From NCBI GenBank assembly GCA_009746045.1, contig RPFO01000130.1:62001-126000 (forward strand): a stretch of DNA of 64,000 bases, written 5' to 3'. The notes under the pieces are model-generated. The model had not been told where the DNA came from. It made no database searches and was given only the letters and a program-made list of their open reading frames with translations. This document shows positions 21,265-30,848 of the stretch, in pieces; the first letter of the stretch is position 1, and every line of letters begins with the position of its first letter. Position numbers and translations under genes: made by a program. Source of the DNA: Mesostigma viride. Lineage: Eukaryota > Streptophyta > Mesostigmatophyceae > Mesostigmatales > Mesostigmataceae.

Positions 21265-22146
21265 AGTTACGTTAAATAGTGCCGGAACCTTTTGCCCACT
21301 GAGGCAAATCGGGCCGGAACACTATTTTGCCCGGAATAACCACTTCCGAGCACCCAAGTTAATTCGGCCGAATTAACTTGGGTGCTCGGAAGTGGTTATT
21401 CCGGGCAAAATAGTGTTCCGGCCCGATTTGCCTCAGTGGGCAAAAGGTTCCGGCACTATTTAACGTAACTAAAACCTGGCCTCGTGGAGGGGGGACGAAG
21501 AGCCCGAGACATCCGCCTAGGCCGCTGAGCACGCACCACTAAATGCGCCGGAGCTGCCTCAGTGAGGATTCGAACCCCTGACCTCCAAGGTGCACGGGTT
21601 TTAGTTACGTTAAATAGTGACGGAACCTTTTGCCGCCTGAGGCAAATCGGTCCGTAACACTATTTTGCCCGGAATAACCACTTCCGAGCACCCAAGTTAA
21701 TTCGGCCGAATTAACTTGGGTGCTCGGAAGTGGTTATTCCGGGCAAAATAGTGTTCCGGCCCGATTTGCCTCAGTGGGCAAAAGGTTCCGGCACTATTTA
21801 ACGTAACTAAAACCCGTGCACCTTGGAGGTCAGGGGTTCGAATCCTCACTGAGGCAGCTCCGGCGCATTTAGTGGTGCGTGCTCAGCGGCCTAGGCGGAT
21901 GTCTCGGGCTCTTCGTCCCCCCTCCACGAGGCCAGGTTTTAGTTACTTTAAATAGTGCCGGAACCTTTTGCCCACTGAGGCAAATCGGGCCGGAACACTA
22001 TTTTGCCCGGAATAACCACTTCCGAGCACCCAAGTTAATTCGGCCGAATTAACTTGGGTGCTCGGAAGTGGTTATTCCGGGCAAAATAGTGTTCCGGCCC
22101 GATTTGCCTCAGTGGGCAAAAGGTTCCGGCACTATTTAAAGTAACT
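21265..22146. repeat. 882-bp palindrome made of three 206-bp palindromes
   Basis: P1 (21265-21470), P2 (21603-21808) and P3 (21941-22146) are each near-perfect 206-bp palindromes with ends AGTTAC...GTAACT and centre aattcggccgaatt. Spacer S1 (21471-21602) is the reverse complement of S2 (21809-21940), so the whole block is itself a palindrome centred at 21705/21706 with 441-bp arms. It is flanked by CAAGG on both sides (21260-21264 and 22147-22151), a 5-bp target duplication. P2's left arm has several point differences, while the other arms are nearly identical. It looks like a fold-back transposable element assembled by inverted duplication. Confidence 0.85.
21822..21857 (+). other. tRNA-like T-arm / B-box inside the palindrome spacers
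   Basis: Spacer S2 contains GGGGTTCGAATCCTCACTGA, a perfect RNA polymerase III B-box (GGTTCGAATCC). The following CTGAGGC can pair with GCCTCAG about 80 nt upstream in P2 (GCCTCAGTGGGCAAAAGG). The inverted copy lies in S1 (about 21554-21589). The A-box position is weak, and D and anticodon arms are not convincing, so I call a tRNA-derived remnant, not a functional tRNA gene. Confidence 0.5.
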
Positions 22147-22151
22147 CAAGG

Positions 22152-22680
22152 CCGCTGAGGCGTCCTTTAAAAAAACTTACTTCCCAACAATTATCACCGG
22201 GCGTAGTTGGGGGGTCTCATAAAGCGCTGTGGTAGGCGCCGAACTTGTCCTCTCAATGTGCCCAGTCCCGCCGGATCTGCATCAAGCCGTGGCCGCGCCG
22301 GTAATCGCCCTGCGAGAGGGGGCAATTCAACGGCGCCGCCCTGCCATTCATGAAAAGGTGGCGCTTGCGAGGCTTACTATATTGGAGGCGCAGCCACAGA
22401 CGCCGCATTTCGGCGTTGCGACAGGTCGCGCTCGAGGTCGGGAATGAAGCGAGAAGTGTCGGCGCTTTAAGTCAAGCTTCAAGTCGCCAGGGGAGGGGCG
22501 ATGGGGCATGCACTACGTGCTGAACTGTTCTCTTATTCGGTTCCACCTTGCCATTCATTCATGATGGCCCAGTCCACTCATTGTTTCGATAATGAAGACT
22601 GATGATTCTTGGGAGTGAACGGTTGTAATTGGATTTCTTAGAAAATAGTTTAGTGTAGTGGTACGAGTTGTGAGAGATTC
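22152..22680. other. Internal stretch of the LTR-like element, no clear gene
   Basis: A 72-codon + strand frame (22229-22447) is unrecognised. Near 22628-22668 the word 'ggatttcttagaaaatag' with 'gtgtagtgg' repeats the sequence just outside the element at 20331-20368, which complicates its borders. Confidence 0.4.
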
Positions 22681-22909
22681 ATGTAGTGTAGTGGTACGAG
22701 TCTGATGCCACAGGTTGCAGCTGATTTACAATTAAAAGACCCTGAGTAGTGAGGTCGAATCCAGACACAGCATGTGTATTGTTATTATTCAGAGGTATAT
22801 TGGTTATTTCTCCGGTGACACCCACGTCATCTACGTGAGCTGTCCCACTACCAGCACCCCCATCTTTATTCCCACTGGCTGGGCCCTTGCTACGTCGCCC
22901 GTCTGCCAT
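22679..22909 (-). CDS. Hypothetical 76-residue frame
   Basis: The frame starts MADGRRSKGPASGNKDGG and is rich in Gly, Ser, Asn and Thr. It lies downstream of the 248-residue frame on the same strand. No domain is recognised. It could be a second small product of the element or chance; length and composition give weak support. Confidence 0.2.
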   Translation of the reverse strand: MADGRRSKGPASGNKDGGAGSGTAHVDDVGVTGEITNIPLNNNNTHAVSGFDLTTQGLLIVNQLQPVASDSYHYTT

Positions 22910-23067
22910 GGTACACTACACAGCTGTTCTACAACACTGGAGCAAAGCAGCATGAAAACCTGACAGTAAAATATTTACAATCTGCCAAGAAGTGCCGCCT
23001 GCACCGGTGTCGACCGCGCCGCAATGTGCCGACGAGTAGAGAAAAATGCCGACGTTGGCAGCCCCGT

Positions 23068-23814
23068 TTAACTGAGGCCACGGAAGTCGCAGTACTCGTA
23101 CTCGAATTCCCCGTCCTCCAGGTCTGGCTGAAGAGCTGGACCCGCGCCGGTCTGGATCAACACAGGTGTGTTAATCTGGTTTTGAGTCGGAAAATAGACC
23201 GCTCGGTGCCGACGGGAAATAAGCCGCAACGGATGCGTAAAGATGGACAAATACTCCCAGCCCGCTGGGATCCACTCACGCAGTGCGGAAAGAAAAGCCA
23301 CCAAGTTAATGAGAACCTGGCGCTCACGCGTGCGGACGCCTCTAGTGAGAAGCGAGAGCAGCGCGATATCTTGAAATAAATTTGTAGAAATTGCTGGCGC
23401 GCCTCCGGTGCGCGTCGCAGCCCAGTTTTGCAAATTGCGCTGGTAGCCGACGAGGGAGGAAATTGCGTTATTTACCTCCTCGATGGCCGTCGTTGCCTCG
23501 TTAACGGAACGAAGTCCCGCTCGCACTTGAACCTGGAACGACGATAAAACTGAACGAATGTAGTCCAGATGCGTGCGGATTTCTGGCACTAGCTGCGGCA
23601 AGTTCGGATCCTCCGGCACGTCCCCCAACAGCGGCAAAGCTGCCCGCTGTCGACAATGCAATTCCTCGAGGGAAGTGGTCGCGTCGTCGATGAGACTCTG
23701 CCACTCCGCAGCAAGTTGCCGCGGATCGCGTTCGGGCTGATCTGGAAATGGATCGGCCGGCGGAGCACTTTTTTCTTCATCGGTACGGATCCGAAAATGG
23801 ATGGTGTTCGGCAT
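23068..23814 (-). CDS. Hypothetical 248-residue protein of the LTR-like element
   Basis: This is the longest intact non-repeat, non-retrotransposon frame in the window. It starts MPNTIHFRIRTDEEKSAPP and ends EYEYCDFRGLS. What is visible: a proline-rich acidic N-terminus (residues 1-32); a long helical middle with heptad-like Leu/Ile/Val spacing (about 35-125, e.g. LDYIRSVLSSFQVQVRAGL); a hydrophobic helix NLFQDIALLSLLTRG near 145; a mixed segment REWIPAGWEYLSIFTHPL; and an acidic C-terminus LEDGEFEYEYCD. No zinc knuckle, protease or polymerase motif is present. A capsid-like (gag) role would fit its place after the presumed 5' LTR, but no homology is recognised. Codon use and lack of stops argue that it was recently under selection. 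Confidence 0.5.
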   Translation of the reverse strand: MPNTIHFRIRTDEEKSAPPADPFPDQPERDPRQLAAEWQSLIDDATTSLEELHCRQRAALPLLGDVPEDPNLPQLVPEIRTHLDYIRSVLSSFQVQVRAGLRSVNEATTAIEEVNNAISSLVGYQRNLQNWAATRTGGAPAISTNLFQDIALLSLLTRGVRTRERQVLINLVAFLSALREWIPAGWEYLSIFTHPLRLISRRHRAVYFPTQNQINTPVLIQTGAGPALQPDLEDGEFEYEYCDFRGLS

Positions 23815-24451
23815 TTGAAAGATTTGGCGAGTAATACGAGTTGTGAGAGAGTAATGCCGAAGAACGCCATGGCTCTTGCAGGAATGTTGCCTTTATTACA
23901 TAAAGAGAACACAGACGTAAGTCACGTCAATTCCAAGACTGCACGCAGCACAGACGACCAGGTCGCAGTGCCAAGAGAACGTGCACGCAAGAGCTAGCGT
24001 CCTGGTGCTACCAAGTCACACATATAACTTGCGTGGGACGCGTCCAAGTATTCAGCTGCACTGTCACAGCTGAACTGTCAATCAATTGATCACACAGACT
24101 CTGGCACGCCTTTGGCGCGCAGATCTATCAGTTGTCCATACGGCTAGTCCTGTGGACTTATCCGTACATTACTCAGCATCAATTGTCTCATAGGTCCTGG
24201 CGTGCTACAGCACGCTTACCTTTCAATTGACCATCAAGTCCTGTACAAGTACTGTCAACGTCCTGCGGACTATCAAAGTGACACTTGTACATCCTGTGTC
24301 CGTACGCGCCCATATTGGCGCGCCGGCCACTGTCGGCACAGCCTAGGAAACGTCATAACTTTTACGTCCCGTAACCAAATGAGGCGTTCAAGGTGCCGTT
24401 GGAAAGAGCGTAACAATCTCTATCCATCTAATGTAAATCCTTTACGTTAAC
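23815..24451 (-). other. Leader region upstream of the 248-residue frame
   Basis: Between the presumed 5' LTR and the start codon lie about 640 bp with many short inverted words (tcctgtggactt, caattgaccatcaagtcctg). No frame is convincing. It may be a structured leader. Confidence 0.35.
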
Positions 24452-24902
24452 TGTACGAGAGAGACCGCCGCAGGCGGCTGGGACAGCCGCTGGCTTTAAG
24501 TCCCGCCGGCCGCGCGAATGGCAGGAGTTAGACAATTAAGTCATAAATTAAACATGGGAAATTGTGGGCCGGCTGCCCTTGGTCAGGCCGCGCGCCGCTA
24601 GTCCTTAGGCTCTTATATACAGAATGTACGACATTACTGAAAATCCGGCTTCCAAGGATGGGTGGCGTGACAGTCGCCACTTGTCAGTGGTCATATCTGG
24701 TGACGAAAGTACTTTGCGTGGCAAGCCCTAGTGGGCTTTGAAACTAGGAGTAGGAATAGTTCAAAGGTAATCTATTTCGTAGGGAGTTTGTGACGCAAGT
24801 CTGACGTTACACGGAAAGTGAATGACGTTTGTCAACGGCTGTCGTGCTTGGCCGAAAGGGAATATAGCCAAACGCAGTTTGTCGTCTAGGTAGTTTCTTT
24901 CA
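24452..24902 (-). repeat. LTR-like direct repeat, copy at 24.5 kb
   Basis: This partner of 20359-20808 differs by scattered substitutions and small indels, indicating that the insertion is not recent. On the - strand it would be the 5' LTR. The right flank (cccgtccccc) shows no match to the left flank, so no target duplication is visible. Confidence 0.65.
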
Positions 24903-25364
24903 CCCGTCCCCCACCCCTTTCTTTCTCTGTTGCTTGGGGGCATGCACTACGAGCTGAATAGTTTTCTTGTTACATGCTATTGAATAGATAATTCCGTGTG
25001 GCTCGCATGATGGGCCAATGGCTTCATTTCAACGATCGACGTCCAGTCTGATCCATGGCCAGCACGTCACCCCTTCGGTTTAGTTAAATTGGGTATGTGT
25101 TTCCCGGGTGCTGGTGCATTGGTGCAAAGCCTGGGCACTCAAGCTATAGTGTAGTCACCATTTGTACATTGGTTTCTAAAGTGGAGTTGGGAGGTCGTGT
25201 ATTGTGTGGCAGGAGACAGTTGCCCGCAAACACGACACACTACCAAACCAGGGTCATAACACCTGTATTGGCTGGCATTTTTAGAGGCATGGTTTTTCTG
25301 TTGCTCATTCCCTGGTTTGCACATTCGTCTGTGATGCCCGCCGTGATATTTCTGTCCTACACAG

Positions 25365-25436
25365 GACCCTTTTTGAGAACCAGATAAGCGGCACCATCCC
25401 GCACGAGCTGGGGTCTTTGTCCTCCTTGATGTATCT
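25365..25436 (+). CDS. Leucine-rich-repeat exon 4
   Basis: The exon is 72 nt between 'tcctacacag' and 'gtaagcc'. The repeat reads TLFENQISGTIPHELGSL plus SSLMYL with the split Leu. All consensus positions of the plant-type LRR are kept. The intron before it would be about 20 kb if joined to exon 3, because the nested TTAA/DIRS elements and the LTR-like element lie between them. The 3' end of that intron (gatgcccgccgtgatatttctgtcc) is nearly the same as at exons 1, 3, 5 and 8. Confidence 0.75.
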
Positions 25437-25564
25437 GTAAGCCTCCATGTGCTTGTTTTGGCTGTGCTCTTGTCTGAACCCGCTGTCATTTGTTTGTGTG
25501 ACTTGCTCTTGCCTGCTGGAGCCAAGGAGCCGGCACCGATGCTGTCTGATTGGTATGCTGCTGA

Positions 25565-26216
25565 ATTTTCATAGCAACTCGTCAGCAAGCTTGTGAGCTC
25601 CTGGTCTTGCTGTCTGGAATGAACCCAGGCTGCTTGGCTAGCAACCTCTATCCTCACACCAGGCCAACGACCCGCGATAGGTTCGCCACTCGTCGTGACA
25701 ACCAAGGTTTGCGTGTGAAGACACTCGTTGCCTCCTTGGGGCTCGAGCTATATGCTACCTTGTTCCACCTTGTTCCTTGGACATAGGCAACGCTGTGCAC
25801 CGCTACATTGCCAGAGCCTCGTATCGTTACCCTGCATCCTCGTTGCAGGCAAGGTACAGGAGTCTCTGGCAATCCTGTGTGTAGGTTAGCACAAGACCTG
25901 CCACAGCTCTGCACGGATTCACATCCTTGCAGACCTTGTGGCTGGCTACTGGCCTCTACTAGCCACAGGACCGTTAATTGCGTCCTCAGTACACTGTGTA
26001 CCACAGTCACGTGATGGTACAGGCTAAGCCTGTGCTGGCCCTGCCTGCCATGTGTCCTGTCCACTGTGCCCTGCGAGAGCACCGCCACCGCCCGCCAGTC
26101 GGCAGTACTTTGGGACCTGATATCTTACTAGTCCCCTGCCTGTTTGAGGCGGTTGGCACGGCGTTGGACAGGTCTCCTCAACCTGCATCCATCTAGCACA
26201 TTGGCGTCCCAATATG
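25565..26216. mobile_element. Insertion of about 650 bp in cassette 3
   Basis: Cassettes 2, 4 and 7 run directly through 'ggtatgctgctaat'. Here that word is split, with CTGCTGA at 25558-25564 and again at 26217-26223, consistent with a 7-bp target duplication. No terminal inverted repeat is visible. The inside has several short dyads (catcctcgttgcagg near 25827) and no clear gene; - strand frames up to 144 codons are unrecognised. A short interspersed element is possible. Confidence 0.4.
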
Positions 26217-26749
26217 CTAACTGCTGATTATCTCTTGTTGGTGCACACGTGTGTCGCACCTGAAACTGTCTTTCTAGTTTCTGTGCAACGCCGTCAGCAG
26301 ACTCTTCTTCAAAACAGTGAGCTGAGCACATTGGGAAGTGGCCAACATCTGTCCATCCATACGCCCATGGAAACACTTAATTAATGCCCCCATTTAGGCT
26401 AGCCTTACCCCCGAACAGACAACACAGGAAGGGCGGGTGTGAAAGCACAAGGGAGCGGGGTGAGTATGCTTTTATCTCGAGTAAGGGCCAACGGCCAGAT
26501 TCCGGCAACGGCCTCTACACACACTTAGCCGTTAGCTATATTTTGTTCAGGGTTGAGTGTACTTCAGATATTGCACGCCGCATAACCATCCTCAACTTCA
26601 GATCTCTCCCGAGTAGGAAAGCGTAGACCTTCTGAAGGCCAGCACAAAATCTGTCATGTTTCACTCAGCACTCTCAAACCGGGCCACAATATAGGCCGTA
26701 TATTCCGTAGTACTCAACCTCTAAAAGCCTGATTGGCCTCATTATGATC

Positions 26750-27070
26750 AGTGTGCGTTAGTATGCGTGGTACGGGAGTACGCCATTCCTCGTCATATGA
26801 TACGTCTTATACGTATACGCCAAAAACTCGAAAAAAAAGTGGGTTTTCTATCGGAGAAGTGGATTTTCATGTCTATGTTGACGTATTCTAAGGTGTTTAT
26901 CGTCTGGGTGTGCCTCTAAAAACCCCTAACTAATGCCTCAATGTTGACGTATAACAGAGCAATGTGCATAGCCTTTGACACTCACTTGGTTGTCTCATCA
27001 TATGAAGTGTGATACTCATCATGGCATCTCATATAGATTGCTAATTGAACTAGTCATGATGGGCGGGACA
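26750..27070. other. Unique stretch, nothing recognised
   Basis: An AT-leaning stretch with no frame, no repeat partner and no motif. It contains two short palindromic words (tatgatacgtcttatacgtata near 26796). Confidence 0.4.
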
Positions 27071-27640
27071 AGAAAAGAGGCCGACCTTAGCTAGGCGGGT
27101 TTGCTTTTATCTTTTTTGCGTGTCACCCGGCCTTGGCCCGGACGGCATTTTTTCGCCACGCAAATTCTGTGTCTGAACACATGTTGCAAATCGGTTCTGA
27201 TTGCCGGCGGCTTCTGTAAGTTTGCCGGGGCCATTGGGTCACATATTGTGTGAGAGAAAGAATATAGATCTAGGAAATCACTACGTCATTACCAAAGAAA
27301 CCTAGACAGTGGCAAGCTTATATCTCAACGTAGCTCCTGCCACCTGGCCAGAAACTGGCCAAATCTTTGGCCGCTGCCCATTCGGATCAGACCGCACCCG
27401 CCTCAAAAGGTATGTCACGTGAACCCTAAAACGTAGCTATAACCTAGCTGTAGCGGTCACCCTTCCATCTGACTAGTAATAAACTATGTTCAGAGAACCG
27501 CGATTGTATACACCTTGGAACTCCAGGGTAAACAGACTCTTTATTAAAACAATGAGTGTAGCACGTATGTACAAAAGTCAGGCCACGTCCCGGCCGCCGA
27601 TGCTCGTGGGAACACTGATCGCTTGCCACAGCTAGCCTTT
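27071..27640 (-). repeat. Solo terminal segment of a DIRS-2 type element
   Basis: 27071-27497 is the reverse complement of the DIRS-2 terminal repeat (35331-35752 and 40246-40679; shared words ggcctcttttctt, tggccaaagatttgg, ctgccactgtctaggttt). 27498-27640 matches the 3' region just before A2 at 40100-40245 (tcattgttttaataaagag). So it is a right-end fragment: 3' non-coding region, A2 and the A2/B2 junction, on the - strand with no coding part. Confidence 0.7.
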
Positions 27641-27699
27641 TACATTATCATCTTTTCTGGTGATCCATGCCAGGCGTGAAGAACCTATCTTTAGTAGAA

Positions 27700-28818
27700 C
27701 GAACAACCAAACTACAGCACTTCCATGTTGGAACCTGCCTTTTCCCCTCTCTTGTTGATCCAAGGCTTCATGGCCATCTATCTTTATGGCAAAAGCTTGC
27801 TTGGTTGGCATCCCAGCTTGCAGGTAGGTGTGGCTGTATAAATAGAGACTATCGCTGAGAATCCGGATCTTGTTGTATTCTATTGAATATCATTTTCTGT
27901 GGCTCCTGTGATGGGCCCAAGTGCTCCATTTCAGCGACGTCTAGGGCAATGCCCAGCACATCAGGCATGTAATGTAAGCAAATTAGGTACTGTCATGGGT
28001 TTCTCGGGTGCTGGTGCAATGGTGCAAAGCCTGGGCACTCAAGCTATAGTCACCATTTGGTCATTCGTTTCCAAAGGTGAGTGGTGCTCAGATCACGTGT
28101 ATTGTGGCAGGAGATAGTTGCACGCAAACGCGACACGCTACCAAACCAAAGTCATTTCACCTGGGCATGATCTAGCCGGTCATCACGCTGCATGTATGCC
28201 TAATCTCATTCGCTGTACGTGGGCTTAGCAGCTAATAAACTGCGCTCAGCTAGTATTGTGGGCAATACCTTTTGTCTATGCAAATGCACGTCATCGTGAG
28301 TTATTCCATGTTTACCCCCCATTCCTTAGGTCTTTGTGAGTCCTGTGGGCTCGGATGTAACACCCACACTGGCTGGCATTGCTAGAGGCATGCTTTTCCT
28401 GTTGCTCATTTCCTGGTTGGCACATTCGTCTGTGATGCCCGCCTTGATATTTCTGTGCTACGCAGCGGCTGTGAATCCATGAAGTTAAGCGGCACCATCC
28501 CACACGAGCTGGGGTCTTTGTCCTACCTGCAATGGCTGTAAGCCTCCCTGTGCTTGGCCTGTGTTCTTGTCGGAACACGTTGTCGTTTGGGTGTGTAACT
28601 TGCCTTTGCCTGCTGGAGCCCAGCAGCCGGCACCGAAGCTGTCTGTCCGAAGCTGTCTGATTGGTATGCTGCTAATGATATCTTGTTGGTGCACACGTGT
28701 GACACGCCTGAAACTGTCTTTCTAGTAGCCGTACATCTCCAGGGTAGCCAGACTCATAAAAACAATAAGCCGAGCACATTGGGAAGTGGCCCACATTTGT
28801 GCCATCTTTACCCATGGC
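27700..28818 (+). repeat. LRR cassette copy 4, 5' part
   Basis: The order is the exon-like 60-nt segment closed by GCAG/GTAGGTG (27770-27830), TATAAATAGAG, 'gggtactgtcatgggtttctcggg', 'tgggcactcaagc', and exon 5 (28466-28537). After the acceptor-like 'ctttctag' at 28725 it reaches 'ggcaacac', where an LTR element is inserted, and continues at 30849. Confidence 0.75.
28466..28537 (+). CDS. Leucine-rich-repeat exon 5
   Basis: The exon is 72 nt between 'gctacgcag' and 'gtaagcc'. The repeat reads GCESMKLSGTIPHELGSL plus SYLQWL. The LSGTIPHELGSL core is kept, but the first strand (normally LxLxxN) is replaced by GCESM, losing two Leu and the ladder Asn. Exon 2 has the same Asn-to-Met change. The start of the exon is therefore either decayed or specialised. 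The acceptor differs from its neighbours (CGCAG in place of ACACAG). Confidence 0.65.
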
Positions 28819-28823
28819 AACAC

Positions 28824-29348
28824 TGTCAGAGGTTATGCCCACCTCTTGCCGCGTATTAAGGCTAGGTAGTCTAGCCGTGTGCTATCCCAACTTTCCGCAT
28901 CACAAGTTATCTAGTGACGAGTGAGATATTTAGTGCCGATGATCATAGTCCGGCACTGAGCATGAATTTGTGTGGCGTTCATTAGAGTGGCGGTACTAGG
29001 TCCACGTCATGTTGCGCCTACACTTTTGCACAGTACTTTCTAGATGTGCACCGTATGCATGCATTTGACACCACCTGTGATGCCGACCTGTCATTCTATG
29101 CCAGCTGTCAGATTGTCGCCAAGGATAGCGCCAACCCATGCCACCGTGCATGATTTAGTGGTTGGCGACTCCACGAACTCTCTCTCTTTCCTTGCTCGAG
29201 CAAGTGACAAATGTAGCAATGTGGGCTAATGGCTGCCCGAAGACAAGGGCAATGCTGTAGCCATGCTGCCAATTAATGCGTTAATTAATTCTAATGAAAG
29301 ATGTCAATTGTCATGTTGACCAAGTAGCGCATTATCATATTTTACACA
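28824..29348 (+). repeat. Left LTR
   Basis: It is nearly identical to 30318-30843 and begins with TGTCAGAGGTTATG. It includes the dyad taaggctaggtagtctagcc and a tail rich in TTAATTAAT before the TTTTACACA end. Confidence 0.9.
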
Positions 29349-30317
29349 TGGTACCGGAGCTGATAGTTCATGATTTTTCGGCCTTTGCCTGGCGAGCTTT
29401 ATTTCATACCCACCTCTAGGCCGAGGTGTGCTTGCATGGCCGGCACTTACGTTGAAGTTTCGCCTTTGTGCGAGTATGGTCACGGAGTTGTAGTCCGTCA
29501 AGCCATTCGCGCGGACAGCGCAGCATTGTTGCCGCTGGCGTGCTGCCAGCAGGCCTGGATTCAGTGTGTTGCATATCAGTCCGTAAAACAAATTCGTTAG
29601 CACATCCGAAGCTGCTAGTGTGGTGTGCAGTCGTTGACGCTGCACTCCTGAAGTCGGCGTCTGGTTCTGGGCGGGGACAGCCAACTTTTTCTGCTGTTGT
29701 TTTTTTTTTCGACGACAGCAGATATTTTGTCCCGGATGCTGATTCCGCTGCTGGCACAGTGAGCCGTGAGGCTACCAGCCTGTTTTCGCAGAGTCTACGA
29801 GCTGATGTGACCCTTTACTTCAAGCGGCGTTGATCCGCTTTGACTTCTTACTCGACCTTTTTTTTTTTAGCGCCAAGTGCCTGCCCGAGAGCCAAGAGCC
29901 GTGAGCCAAGTGCCGGGAGAGCCCGTAAGAGCCGCCGAGCCAGGAGCCGCCGAGCCAAGGAGCCTAGAGCTGAGAGCCAGGGGGTGTATGAGCCGAGCGC
30001 CTTTTTGTCAAGATTTCGTTGATATTCAGTTCGAACTTTTTTATGACCTGCCGGCCATTGTTTTTGTCCTATTTGAGCTAGTCCTCTGTTGTCTGTAGGC
30101 CTGAAAGGACCTCCTCATTGAGGGGGGGGGTGCCTGATTTCCAATCTCTGTCGCTGGTACTACCTTGGAACCTCCTTGAGTTATCCCCACCATGGTTAGC
30201 CGTGTAAGGGGGGTATGCCAGGGTTTTTTATACCCTGCTATCCTACCTAGCTAGTAAGGGGGGAGAGGAAGGAGTGTCATGTTTATTTTGAGCACGTAAT
30301 GAGCTGTGCAAGGGGGG
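29349..30317 (+). other. Internal region of the small LTR element
   Basis: It runs from the primer-binding site to the polypurine tract. It has a repetitive stretch at about 29880-29990 built from 'gagccaagagccgtgagcc' and 'gccgccgagcc' words, and several T or G runs. No protein domain is recognised on either strand, although a 121-codon frame at 29468-29833 is open. Confidence 0.6.
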
Positions 30318-30843
30318 TGTGAGAGGTTATGCCCACCTCTTGCCGCGTATTAAGGCTAGGTAGTCTAGCCGTGTGCTATCCCAACTTTCCGCATCACGAG
30401 TTATTTAGTGACGAGTGAGATATATTAGTGCCGATGATCATAGTCGGGCGCTGAGCATGAATTTGTGTGGCGTTCATTAGAGTGGCGGTACTAGGTCCAC
30501 GTCATGTTGCGCCTACACTTTTGCACAGTACTTTCTAGATGTGCACCGTATGCATGCATTTGACACCACCTGTGATGCCGACCTGTCATTCTGTGCCAGC
30601 TGTCAGATTGTCGCCAAGGATAGCGCCAACCCATGCCACCGTGCATGATTCAGTGGTTGGCGACTCCACGAACTCTCTCTCTTTCCTTGCTCGAGCAAGT
30701 GACAAATGTAGCAATGTGGGCTAATGGCTGCCCGAAGGCAAGGGCAATGCTGTAGCCATGCTGCCAATTAATGCGTTAATTAATTCTAATGAAAGATGTC
30801 AATTGTCATGTTGACCAAGTAACGCATTATCATATTTTACACA
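30318..30843 (+). repeat. Right LTR
   Basis: It is the partner of 28824-29348, preceded by AAGGGGGG and followed by the AACAC target duplication. Confidence 0.9.
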
Positions 30844-30848
30844 AACAC

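Larger units (their letters stand above)
20359..24902 (-). mobile_element. LTR-like element, about 4.5 kb, probably - strand
   Basis: Two direct repeats of about 450 bp (20359-20808 and 24452-24902) flank an internal region. Read on the - strand they start TGAAAGAAAC and end in CTCGTNCA, the usual TG...CA of LTRs. One intact frame of 248 codons (23814 to 23068, - strand) follows the presumed 5' LTR. No primer-binding site, polypurine tract or target duplication is clear, so a plain segmental duplication is not excluded. No polymerase is present, so if it is an LTR element it is a gag-only, non-autonomous one. It contains the compound palindrome at 21265-22146. Confidence 0.5.
24966..26750 (+). 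repeat. LRR cassette copy 3, 3' piece
   Basis: The cassette continues from 'catgctattgaatagat' through 'gggtatgtgtttcccgggtgctgg' and 'tgggcactcaagc' to exon 4 (25365-25436) and the post-exon intron. It is interrupted again at 25565-26216. From 26390 it matches the cassette tail at 30860 and 51000 (gggccaacggccagattc, accttctgaaggccagcac). Confidence 0.7.
28824..30843 (+). mobile_element. Small LTR retrotransposon (TRIM-like), 2.0 kb
   Basis: LTRs of 525 and 526 bp (28824-29348 and 30318-30843) start TGTSAGAGGTTATGCCC and end TTTTACACA. An exact 5-bp target duplication AACAC lies at 28819-28823 and 30844-30848. Directly after the left LTR comes TGGTACCGGAGC, close to the initiator-Met tRNA primer site TGGTATCAGAGC. 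Directly before the right LTR is a purine run AAGGGGGG. The internal 970 bp has no gag or pol; the longest + strand frame (29468-29833, 121 codons) is unrecognised. It is non-autonomous and would need enzymes from another LTR element. The LTRs differ at only a few positions, so it is among the younger insertions. Confidence 0.9.

Noticed and set aside
21541-21650. Complete tRNA gene within the palindrome
   Set aside because: Only T-arm and acceptor pairing are convincing; the D arm, A-box and anticodon loop do not fit a standard tRNA.
27899-28117. 72-codon frame also present at 50046-50264 with similar protein
   Set aside because: The two cassettes are nearly identical in DNA here, the frame is broken in copies 2 and 3, and no splice-consistent borders support it.
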